Source: Dugong dugon
Lineage: Eukaryota > Chordata > Mammalia > Sirenia > Dugongidae
DNA length: 64,000 bases
Assembly (NCBI GenBank): GCA_030035585.1
Contig: CM057468.1
Location: 51,704,145-51,768,144, forward strand
Direction: 5' to 3'
The position numbers and the translations under genes were made by a program. The notes under the pieces were generated by a model. It searched no databases. It was not told where the DNA came from and saw nothing but the letters and a program-made list of their open reading frames with translations. This document shows, one piece after another, positions 1 to 10,163 of the stretch (position 1 is the stretch's first letter; each line of letters begins with the position of its first letter).

Positions 1-144
1 ATAAGAAAACTAGGCAGCTTAATAAAGGATAAATTCTTATGCAGAAAGCAGGAAGGTTTTTTAAAACCATAATTCCTACAGGACTTAGGAAGGGATTGGA
101 TGAAATTGTTCCAAAGATTCCATAAACGAGGGACTAGAACTGAG
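1..144. other. Unassigned AT-rich sequence at window start
   Basis: No ORF, RNA gene or repeat family is recognised before the old LINE-1 fragment that follows. Confidence 0.4.
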
Positions 145-955
145 TCTAGAATGGATCCAAGTACATATGGGAACATACGTATTAAAGATAGCATTTCAGT
201 TGGAAAAAGGACACACAATAAAAAGTGTTGGTACAATTGACTATTTGGAAGAAAATAAATTTAGACCTTTACCTCATACAATACTAAATTACAATATAAA
301 TTCCAGATGGGTTAAATATCTATATGTAAAAAAATAAAAATCACCATTTGGCCTCCATCTAAGATAATTATATTAACTACCTAAGGCAAGACTCTTGGAC
401 AGATGCTAAAACTAACGGGTAAAAGTTTGAGGAGTGACAGGAAACTTGGTGTGAAAATATGTGCCCACAAACAAAAAAAAAATAACCCACTGCTGTGGAG
501 TCAATTCCGACTCATAGCGACCCTATACGACACAGTAGAACTGCCCCATAGGGTTTCCAAAGCTGTAAATCTTTATGGAAGCAGACTACCACTTCTTTCT
601 CCCAAGGAGTGGCTGGTACGTTGAAACTGCTGACCTTTTTGTTAACAGTCAAGTGCTTTAACCACTGTGCAACCAGGACTCCTGTATGTCCCCAAAAGAC
701 ATTTATTCATTACAAAGGGGAAAACAGTAACATTACACTGAAGGAACCTAGCAAACACCCCCTTAACCAAGTGATCAAAATTAACATCATCAGTGATGGG
801 ACTAATGGAATGGATATCACATTCCCCTTAATGTAATACAGTAAGTAGATCACTTCTGTGGTATTTGCCAAAAATATATAGCTTGACTCTAATCATGGGG
901 AAACATCAGATAAACCCAACTGAGAGGCATTCTATAGAATAGCTGACCTGTTGAA
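145..955 (+). repeat. Old LINE-1 (L1M-type) 3' fragment split by an AfroSINE
   Basis: The first ~180 bp resemble the C-terminal half of L1 ORF2 (a 'sequence, gap, conserved lysine/aspartate' stretch that can be read as an old RT C-terminal region). About 690-955 resemble the 3' UTR of ancient mammalian L1M elements. All frames are broken. A minus-strand AfroSINE (about 472-684) sits inside it, so the L1 is older than that SINE. Subfamily assignment would need a repeat library. Confidence 0.5.
472..684 (-). mobile_element. AfroSINE, long form
   Basis: Reverse complement shows the tRNA-related head (GTTAAGCACTTGAC-like, B-box region), the middle block 'gattta...tttggaaaccctatggggcagttct' and the tail 'gctatgagtcggaat'. 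Flanks TATGTGCCCACAA (459-471) and TATGTCCCCAAAA (from 685) look like a diverged target-site duplication. Confidence 0.85.
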
Positions 956-3900
956 CACCCAACAGCAGCCAAGTGTACTTTCTTTTGGAACAGTCTCCAG
1001 AATAGACCACATATTAGGCCATAAAGCCTTAACACAATCCAAAGCAATGAAATATTACAAAGCATCTTTTCTGAGCATAAAGGCATAAAAGTAAAAACCA
1101 AAACAGAAAAAGCAAGGAAAAAAATCAAACACATGGAAACAACAATGCTTTCCTCAAAAACTACTGGGTTATAGAAGAAATTAAGGATGGAATAAAGAAA
1201 TTCACAGAATAAGAATGAAAATATAACCTACCAGAACCTTTGGGACACAGTAAAAGCAGTGCTCAGAGGTCAATTTATAGCAATAAGTGCACACATTTAA
1301 AAAAGAAGAAAGGGCCAAAATCATTAACCCTACAACTTGAACACCAACAAAGAGAACTTTGAAGAGGAAATCACCAAATCAATACCATTTACAGTAAACC
1401 CCAAGAAGATAAAATACTTAGGACTAAATCTAAGAAGAGACATAAAAGACCTATACAAGGAAAACTACAAGACACTACTGCAAGAAACCAAAAGAGATCT
1501 GCATAAATGGGAAAACATACCTTGCTCATGCATAGAAAGACTCAACCTTGTGAAAATGTAAATTCTACCCAAAGCAATCTACAGATACAATACAATCCCG
1601 ATCCAAATTCCAACAGCATTTTTTAAGGAGATGGAGAAACAAATCACCAACTTCATATGGAAAGGGAAGAGGCCCCAAATAAGTAAAGCATTACTCAAAA
1701 AGAACTAAGTGGGAGGCCTCAAACTAACTGATTTTAGAACCTATTATACCACCACAAGAGTCAAAACAGCCTGGTACTGGTACAACAACAGATACATAGA
1801 CCAATGGAACAGAATTGAGAATCCAGACATAAAGACAGTCTATTTAACAAATGGTGCTGGCATAACTGGATATCCACCTGCAAAAAACTGAAACAAGACC
1901 CATACCTCACACCCCATGCACAAAAACTAACTCAAAATGGATCAAAGACCTAAATATAAAATAGAAAATGATAAAGATCATGGAAGAAAAAATAGGGACA
2001 ATACTAGGAGTCCTAATACATGGCAAAAACAGAATATGAACCATAAGTAACAATGCACAAACAACAGAAGAGAAACTAGATAACTGGGAACTCCTAAAAA
2101 TCAAACATTTATGTTCATCAAAAGACTTCACCAAATTGAGTAGTGTCTGGGGTCTTAAAAGCCTATGAGCGGCCATCTAAGATACTCCACTGGTCTCATC
2201 CCTTCGGGAGCAAGGGAGAATGAAGAGAACAGGATACAATGAAAAGATTAGTCCAAAGGACTAATTGTCCACAGCTACCAAGGCCTCCACTAGACTGAGT
2301 CCAGTACAGCTAGATGGTGCCTGGCTACCACCGACTGCTCTGACCAGGATCACAACAGAGGGTTCTGGACAGAGCTGGAGAAGGATGTAGAGCATAATTT
2401 TAACTGCCCCCCCCCCCAAAAAAAAAAAAAATCAGACCAGATTTACTGGCCTAAAGAATACTGGAGAAACCTCAAGAGTGTGGCCCCCAAACACCCTTTC
2501 AGCTCAGAGGTGAAGTTACCTTCGAGGTTCGATGTTAAGCCTGGGAGTGGACAGCCCAGTAAAACTAAATGGGACTAACGAGGTACAGGAGCCCCGTGAC
2601 AAAGGCCAGAAGGCAGAGGGGGAGTAGGAAACTGATGATAAGGAACACAAGTTGAGTAAGGACACTGTCGATGTGTTGTGAGATTGTTGACCAATGTTAT
2701 AGGGCAACATTTGTAGTAACTATTAAATGGGAGGCTGTTTTGTCCTGTAAGCCTTCATCTTGGGCGAGAATGGCAGCACAATTGGAAGAGCATAGTCAAT
2801 ATCACTTAAAAGTGTAAGTAAAAAGTTTTGAAATGGTGTTAAAAAAAAAAAACCAAATGAGACTAATGAGGTACAGTAGTCCAGCGACAAGGGCCAGAAG
2901 GCAGAAGGGGACAAGGAAGTCCGCTGGTGATAGGGAACACAAGGTGGAGTAAGGATATTCTTGATGTGTTGTGAGATTGTTAACCATTGTCATAGGGCAA
3001 CATGTGTAGTAACTGTTAAATGAGAAACTATTTTGTTCTGGAAGCCTTCATCTTAAGTGAGAATAACAACACAGTTGGAAGAGTGTAGTCAATGTCACTG
3101 AACTGTGTATGTAGAAATTTTTGAAACGGTGTATCTTTGGCTATCTGTATTTTCATCAAAAAAAAAAAAAAGGTTGAGAATTTAGAGGCTTAATATGTTG
3201 TGGGGTTGTTAACCAATGTCATAAAACAACATGTGTACTACTGTTTCATGAGAAACTATTTGTTCTGTAAGCCTTCACCTGAAGTACAATAAAATAAAAA
3301 ATAAAAAATAAAAAAGACTTCACCAAAAGAGTAAAAAGACAATCTACAGACTGAACCTACAGAAAAAATTTTTGGCTACGACAAATCCGATCAGCATCTA
3401 ATCTCTAAAATCTACAAGATATTAAAAACCTCAACAACAAAAAGAAAACACAATTAAAAAATGGGCCAAGGGTATGAACAGGCACTTCATCAAAGAAGAC
3501 ATTCAGGCAGCTAACAGACACATGAAGAATGCTCACGCTCATTAGTCATTAGAGAAATGCAAATGAAAACTAAAATGAGATACCATCTCACCCCAACAAG
3601 GCTAGCATTAATCCAGAAAACACAAAATAATATATGTTGGAGAGGTTGTGGAGAAACTGGAACACTTATACACTGTTGGTGGGAATGTAAAATGGTACAA
3701 CCACTTTGGAAATCGATTTGGCACTTCCTTAAAAAGTTAGAAATAGAAATACCATATGATCCAGCAATCCTGCTCCTTGGAATATATCCTAGAGCAATAA
3801 GAGCTGTCACACAAATAGATATATTAACACCCATGTTCATTGTAGCGCTGTTCACAACAGCAAAAATATGGAAACAACCTAGGTGCCCATCAACAGACAA

Positions 3901-5056
3901 ATGGATAAACAAATTATGGTATATTCACAAAATGGAATACTATGCAGTGATAAAGAACAATGATAAATCTGTGAAACATCTTATGGAGGAATCTGGAAGG
4001 CATTATGCTCAGTGAATTCAGTCAGTCACAAAAGGACTAATATTGTATAAGACCACTATTATACGGACTCAAGAAAAGGTTTAAACACAGAAGAAAACAT
4101 TATTTGATGGTTACAAGGGTGAGGAGGGAGGGAGAGTTTTATTCACTAACTAGATAGTAGACAAGAATTAGGTGAAGGGAAGGACAGCACACACTACAGG
4201 GGAAATCAGCACAACTGGACTAAACCAAACCTAAAAAGTTTCCTGAATTACAACCAAACACTTCAAGGGACAGAGTAGCACGGGCAGGAGTCTGGGGATC
4301 ATTCTTTCAGGGGACATCTAGGTCAACTGGCATAACCAAGTATATTAAGAAAATGTGCATCCTACTTTGGTGAGAGGCGTCTGGGCTCTTAAAAGCTAAC
4401 GAGCAGCCATGTAAGATGCATCAGTTGGTCCCAACCCATCTGGAGTAAAGGAGAATGAAGAACACAAAAGACACAAGGAAAGTATTAGCCCAAGAGACAG
4501 GGCCACATAAACGAGAAACTTCATCAGCCTGAAGAACTAGATGGTGCCTTGCTACCACCAGTGACCCCCCTGACAGGAAAAACAACAGGGAGTCCCAGAT
4601 GGAGCAGAAGAAAAGTGCAGTGCAGAACTCAAATTCTAGTAAAAAGACCAGACTTAATGGTCTGACTGAGACTGGAGGAACCCCAGAAAGCATGGCCCCC
4701 AGACTCTCTGTCAAGCCAGCAATAAAACCATTCCTGAGGCCAACTCTTCAGACAAAGATTAGACTGGACTATGGGACATAAAATTATACTCATGACAAGT
4801 GTGCTTCTTAGCTCCAGGAGATACATGAGACTAAATGGGCAGCTCCTGTCTGGAGGTGAGATGAGAAGGCAGAGAGGGTCAGAAGCTGGTTGAATGGACA
4901 AGGGAAATCTGCGGTGGAAAGGAGGAATGTGCTGTCACAGTATAGGGAGAGCAATCAGAGTCATGTAACAATGTATGTATAAATCTTTGTATGAGAGCCT
5001 AACTTGAATTGTAAACTTTCACTTAAAGTACAATAAAATTTTTAAAAATAAATTAA
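956..5056 (+). mobile_element. LINE-1 copy A1, 5'-truncated and internally deleted
   Basis: ORF2-derived peptides are recognisable: the end of the endonuclease region at about 960-1130, a post-RT segment at 1340-1890, and the C-terminal CCHC-like region '[18 protein letters not shown]' at 3640-3690. Compared with the full-length L1 at 5793-14230, about 1.3 kb including the FADD reverse-transcriptase core is missing at about 1339, and about 70 bp is missing at about 1834. Many stops and frameshifts make it inactive. A different L1 3' end is inserted at 2136-3311. The 3' UTR (4040-5050) is a type shared with 17730-18755, 56575-56884 and 62961-63658. Confidence 0.85.
2136..3311 (+). mobile_element. 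Nested LINE-1 3' UTR insertion with 16-bp TSD
   Basis: The 16-bp sequence AAAAGACTTCACCAAA occurs at 2120-2135 and again at 3312-3327, exactly flanking the insert. This is the target-site duplication of an L1 that landed in copy A1. The insert is only L1 3' UTR, collinear with 13310-14160 of the full-length L1, and ends in an A-rich (AATAAAA)n tail. It carries a tandem duplication of about 300 bp (about 2555-2850 and 2855-3160) where the full-length element has one unit. Confidence 0.9.
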
Positions 5057-5202
5057 AAATTTAATTATTAAACAATAATGGATACACGTTTTCTCAGTGC
5101 TATGTAGTACTATATTATTAGGAATTTTTTGTTTTTATTTGTTTTAATTCTCAGGTTTGTACTCCTACAGATATAAGTTCTCATTATTCTAGTCATGGGT
5201 AC
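5057..5202. other. Short AT-rich spacer
   Basis: Nothing recognised. Its last five bases, GGTAC, are one copy of the LTR target duplication. Confidence 0.4.
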
Positions 5203-5701
5203 AGTCTTAGTCATCTAGTGCTGCTATAACAGAAATACCAGAAGTGGATGGTTTTAACAAAGAGAAGTTTATTTCCTTACAGTAAAGTAGGCTGAAAGTC
5301 CAAATTTAGGGTGTCAGCTCCAGAAGGCTTTCTCTCTCTCTTGGCCTTCTTATCAGTGTTCCCCCGGACTAGGAGCTTCTCTGCACAGGGACCCCAGTAC
5401 CAAGGACACGCTCTGCTCCCGGCACTGTTTTCTTGATGTTATGAGGTCCCCAACTCTCTGCTTGTTTCCCTTTCCTTTTATCTCTTGAGAGATAAGGTAG
5501 TGCAGGCCACACCCCAGGGAAACTCCCTTTACATTGGATCAGGGATGTGACCTGGGTAAAGGTGGTGTTACAATCCCACCCAAATCCTCTTTAATATAAA
5601 ATTACAATCACAAAATTGAGGCCAACCACAAAATTCTGGGAATCATGGCCCAACCAAATTGATACACACATTTTTTGGTGGACATAATTCAAATCATGAC
5701 A
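5203..5701 (-). mobile_element. Solo LTR, ERVL/MaLR-like
   Basis: Read on the minus strand it starts TGTCATG and ends with the MaLR-style 3' end: 'gaaataaac' polyadenylation region, 'ggtatttctgttatagcagcactag', then CTAAGAC. It is flanked by the 5-bp direct repeat GGTAC (5198-5202 and 5702-5706). No internal retroviral genes are present, so it is a solo LTR. It is the same family as 54733-55247. Confidence 0.8.
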
Positions 5702-5792
5702 GGTACATATATTGAGTTACTTCCAGTATAGCACTTAATTGGACCTAGTTCTTTAAAACTAACTCAGATAATAGATTATAAGAAAATACTCT

Positions 5793-7688
5793 GGAGTTCT
5801 GGCAAAATGGCGCTCTAGGCAGAAGCACCACGCTGTCCCTCCACAGCAAAGATCCGAAAAACTAAGCCAAACAGAGAATACAACAATCCTGAAAACCTAA
5901 AACATCAAATGAAGTGATAAAGAACTCAGCCAAGCACCAAATGGAGTGAGAAAACTGACAGAGAAGAGAGAGCGAGCAGAGATTCATGCAGAGGTCCCCT
6001 ACCAGCTAACACAGAGTGGATCCACCATCTTGGACTCCTATCGGAGACCAGCAAACAGGGGTACGAGAAAGCAGCCTCACGGAGCATCCAGCGGGAGACA
6101 AAACAACCAGTAATTTGCGGTGTGTGCTTTCCCACCCCCAACCCCTCTTCGCCCCAACTCAGCCTTCTCTGCTTCCTGCGGCCACGGTCTCCTGACTGGA
6201 AAGCACCCGCTGCTTGGATTCCACACACCCAAGCGGGCGGCTCTCTGGGTGCCATTTGTTGGCTGCTAGTGTTGCTTTTCTTTCTGCTTCTTTTGATTTC
6301 TCACTTGCCTCTCGCCACCTCCCCCTCCTTTCACTTGAGTGCCTGGCTCCGTGCACCACCTTTGCTTCTCCCTGAGGGGCTCCAGAGCGCCGGCAATTTG
6401 TGATATACGCTTTCCCACTCGCTACCCTTCTTCACCCACACTCAGCCTCCTCTGCTTCCCACGGCCACAGTCTCTTGTCCAGAAACACCAGCCCGCACTA
6501 GCTGGCTCTCTGAGTGCCATTTGTTGGCTGCTGGTGTTGCTTTTTTTTTTTTTTCCTGCTTCTTTTGATTTCTTGCGTGCCTCTTCCTACCTCCCCTCCG
6601 TTCGCTCCAGTGCCTGGCTCCGTGCGCCATCTTTACATCTTCCTGAGGGGCTGCGAAGCTCCATTCGAGTGTGGAGCTGCTTCCCAGTCTGGGCTACCTG
6701 GCTGGTGGGATCCTGGGGCTTTTGTTCCTTTTGAATTGTTTGTTTTCTTTGCCTTTTCTTGAGTTGGGAGCCCTTTCTGGCCAGGCAGAGCTGCGTGGCA
6801 AGGAACTCCCCTTCAGCTTCCACAGACGTGCAGAGGGATCCCTGAGAGCATTTCTTCTTTTTGTTGTTTTCTTTTATTTATTCTGTTTTTTTGGGGGACC
6901 TTTCTTGTTCTTTTTTTGTTTTTTAAATTTGTTTTGTTTTCTTTTCCCTCTTTTTCCCTTTTTGTCTTTCTTCATTGCTCAGTCTCTCATCTCTCTATAT
7001 CTTCCTTCTCTTTCTGATCCCTGAATACCAGACGTTGTATACCTCTACGCCTTCTAACCAGACTGTACTGCAACACCTGAGAGCGACTTCCCCAGACCTC
7101 ATAGCTGCATCAGTGGGATCCCTGGGAACTTTGTGGTTCCTTAAACTTTCTCAATTTTATTTATTCATTCTTTTCTTCCTCTTCCCCTTTCTGTTTTTCT
7201 CCATTTCATAGTCTCTCATCTCTCTATTCCAATGGCAAGCTCCCCTAGCATACTTTTTTGTTTGTTTCTATGTTTTTGGCTCCTGTTCCTCTCTCCTCTC
7301 TCCCATATCCATCTTAGCTCCACAAATAACAATCTCCCCCTGCATCCTGCCTACCTGCACCGTGCGCTTGACATCACACCACCAAGCAGCACAGGCACGG
7401 CCTACTGGAACCTGCCCTGCACTGATTACCGACCCGCCCTGGTAACTGTAGTAAGTGCCACAAACAACCCGTCCCAGTAACTCCTCTTCAGCTAGACCTG
7501 CCCTGCTGTACCATATCTGAGTGACTGACCCTGTCAGTTGGAGAAGGAGGTGAAAAGTATTGAGTGCGCAGACGAGCAAACAACAAAGAACACACAGTCC
7601 ACCTGCTCAGACATAGTCAAATTTTTGCTTTAAAAAAGGGACAAAACAAACAAATCTACAATCAATAAATGAGAAAAAGAACTACTGA
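5793..7688 (+). promoter_or_regulatory. LINE-1 5' UTR / internal promoter with tandem monomers
   Basis: It begins with a YY1-like motif (CAAAATGGCG) a few bases from the 5' end, as in mammalian L1 promoters. Two tandem GC-rich units of about 270-283 bp follow (about 6108-6388 and 6389-6670); landmarks GCTTTCCC (6126, 6409) and GTGCCTGGCTCC (6339, 6610) recur at that spacing. A T-rich part with its own internal repeat (GGGATCCCTG near 6835 and 7115) runs into ORF1. Promoter activity is inferred from position. Confidence 0.7.
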
Positions 7689-8739
7689 ATGCCCCGAAAA
7701 CAGCAGACAATATCAAAACATTTACAACAACTGGACAGGATGGTTCCAGTAGGCGTCCAAAATAAAACACCAGATGACTCTCCTGTGGAAGAAAATGCAC
7801 TAGAACTACCTGATAGGGAATTCAAATCTCTAATACTCGGAATACTCCAAGAACTGAGGCAAAGAGCTGACAAACATAAGGAAAAAAACAGACAAATTCA
7901 TGGAAAATACAGACAAAAAATTGGAAGAATTCAGGAAGATGGTGCAGGAACAAAATGCCAAAATAAATTCACAACTAAAAATTATACAAAAACAACAATT
8001 AGAAATCCAAAAGATAAACAACAAGATTTCAGAAATGGATGATGTCATAGAAGGGCTGAGAAGCAGATTTGAAACGGTGGAAGACAGGATCAGTGGAATT
8101 CAAGACAAACACTTGGCTACAACTCTGTTTCAGGAAAACTCAGAATAAAGAACAAAGAAAAATGAAAAGACCCTGAGAGTTATGTGGGACACAATTAAAA
8201 GCAAAAATTTACGAGTGATTGGAATTCCAGAACAGGGGAAGAAAACAGAAAACACAGAGAGGATCACTGAAGAACTACTGACAGAAAACTTCCCCAGTAT
8301 CATGAAAGATGAAAAGCTGGCCATCCACGAAGCTCAACGAACCCCATATAGAAGAGACCCCAAAAGAAAATCACCAAGTCATATCATAATCACACTCGCC
8401 AAAACCAAAGACAAACAAAGAATCCTGAGAGCAGCTCATGAAAAACAAGAAGCCACATACAGAGGAGAAACAATAAGACTAAGCTCAGATTATTTGGCAG
8501 AAACCATGCAGGCAAAAAGGCAATGAGATGACATATATAACATCTTGAAAGAAAAAAACTGCCAGCCAAGAATAATATATCCTGCAAAACTCTCGTTCAA
8601 ATTTGATGGTGAAATTAGGTCATTTCCAGATAAACAGAAATTAAGGGAATATGTAAAAGTCAAACCAAACTTACAAGAATTATTAAAGGGAGTTCTTCGA
8701 TCTGAGGACAAACAGCTTCAACCCTCAGGCAGAACCTAG
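7689..8739 (+). pseudogene. LINE-1 ORF1 (RNA-binding chaperone), degraded
   Basis: ORF1p is the trimeric nucleic-acid chaperone of the L1 ribonucleoprotein. The reading starts MPRKQQTISKHLQQLDRM at 7689. It shifts frame near 7890-7900 into the coiled-coil part (ENTDKKLEEFRKMVQEQNAKIN...), then meets a stop at 8146-8148. The RRM-like part follows (NLRVIGIPEQGKKTENTERI), then a stop at 8524-8526, then the C-terminal domain (CQPRIIYPAKLSFKFDGEIRSF) ending at 8739. One frameshift plus two nonsense codons rule out a full protein. The order coiled coil, RRM, C-terminal domain is that of ordinary mammalian ORF1p. Confidence 0.88.
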
Positions 8740-8904
8740 GACGCAGGACCGTACAAGCCAGATACCAATCTAGGAAATGAACTCTCGAGGACTATCTAAA
8801 ACCAAAAGAAATACAACAGGGAATCAAGAGCAGTTAATCAATAAATGACAACAACATCAAAACAATAAAAGAGGGAATAAACGGCACAGGTATAGAACCC
8901 TCTA

Positions 8905-9168
8905 ATGGAGAGGAAGGGAAGGCGATACCAAGTAATGGTAGACTGCTTCAAATTTAGAAAGATAAGGGTAAAAGTCATGGTAACTGCAAAGAAAGTTAAC
9001 AAACCAACTCATAAAAATAAAGATGAAAAACATAATGTCTCGGCAAAAACAAAACCTACAAAAAGAAAACAAATGAAAAAAAAAAAATCCACAAACAAAA
9101 GCAACTCAGCACAAGAGAGTAAGAACAAAGAAAACTTCAGCACCACAAATAAAAGCACTACAAAATGA
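8905..9168 (+). CDS. Small lysine-rich ORF between L1 ORF1 and ORF2
   Basis: This 87-codon ORF reads MERKGRRYQVMVDCFKF... and becomes a lysine/threonine/asparagine-rich tail (KPTKRKQMKKKKSTNKSN...). Its TGA overlaps the ORF2 ATG in the tetranucleotide ATGA at 9165-9168, an arrangement seen in termination-reinitiation. It lies in the unusually long inter-ORF region (8740-9164). I recognise no domain. Lysine codons are cheap in this A-rich strand, so it may be a chance opening; the overlap with ORF2 is the reason to record it. Confidence 0.3.
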   Translation: MERKGRRYQVMVDCFKFRKIRVKVMVTAKKVNKPTHKNKDEKHNVSAKTKPTKRKQMKKKKSTNKSNSAQESKNKENFSTTNKSTTK

Positions 9169-10132
9169 CAGCAACAAACCCACATCTATCAATAATTACA
9201 CTGAATGTAAATGGACTCAATGCACCTATAAAGAGATGGAGAGTGACAGAATGGATAAGATCATCAGTATGCTGTCCACAGGAGACACACCTTAGAAACA
9301 ACGATGTGAATTTACTAAAAGTCAAAGGTTGGAAAAAAATATATCAAGCTAACAACTACCAGAAAAGAGCAGGAGTGGCAATTCTAATCTCACATAAAAT
9401 AGACTTTAAAATGAAATCTACCATAAAAGACAAAGAATGACACTATATAATGATTAAGGGGATGATCCATCAGGAAGACATAACCATAATAAACATCTAC
9501 GCACCCAGTGACAGGCTCCAAAATACATAAAACAAACTCTAACAACACTGAAAAGAGAAATTGACAGTTCCACAATAATAGTAGGAGACTTCAACACACC
9601 ACTCTCAGTAAAGGACAGAACAACTAAGAAGAAACTCAGCAAAGATACAGAAGACCTAAAGGGCACAATCAGCTAACTTGACCTCATAGACATATATAGA
9701 ACACTCCAACCAACCGCTGCAAAGTACACATTCTTTTCCAATGCACATGGAACGTTCTCCAGAATAGACCACATCTTAGGCCACAGACCAATCCTCAACA
9801 AGATCCAAAACACTGAGATAATTCAAAGTATCTTCTCTGACCACAATGCCATCAGGGTAGAAATTAACAATAGAAAGAGCAAGGAAAAAAATCAACTACA
9901 TGGAAACTGAATAATACCCTGCTTACACATCAGTGGGTAATAGAAGAAAGCAGAGATGGAATCAAAAAATTCCTAGAATCAAATGAGAATGAAAACACAT
10001 CATACCAAAACCTTTGGGATACAGCAAAGGCAGTCCTCAGAGGACAATTTATAGCAATAGATGCACATATCAAAAAAGAAGAAAGGAACAAAATCAAAAC
10101 ATTAACTACAGAACTCAAACAAATAGAAAGAA

Positions 10133-10163
<31 letters not shown>

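Noticed and set aside
1..5000. TRA2A 3' end upstream of IGF2BP3, as expected from human gene order
   Set aside because: No TRA2A-like exon or 3' UTR was recognised; it is probably beyond the window start.
5203..5701. Endogenous retrovirus with genes
   Set aside because: Only an LTR is present, with no gag, pol or env sequence between its 5-bp flanks.
6108..6680. CRISPR-like or satellite array
   Set aside because: Two diverged ~275-bp units inside an L1 5' UTR, without spacers.
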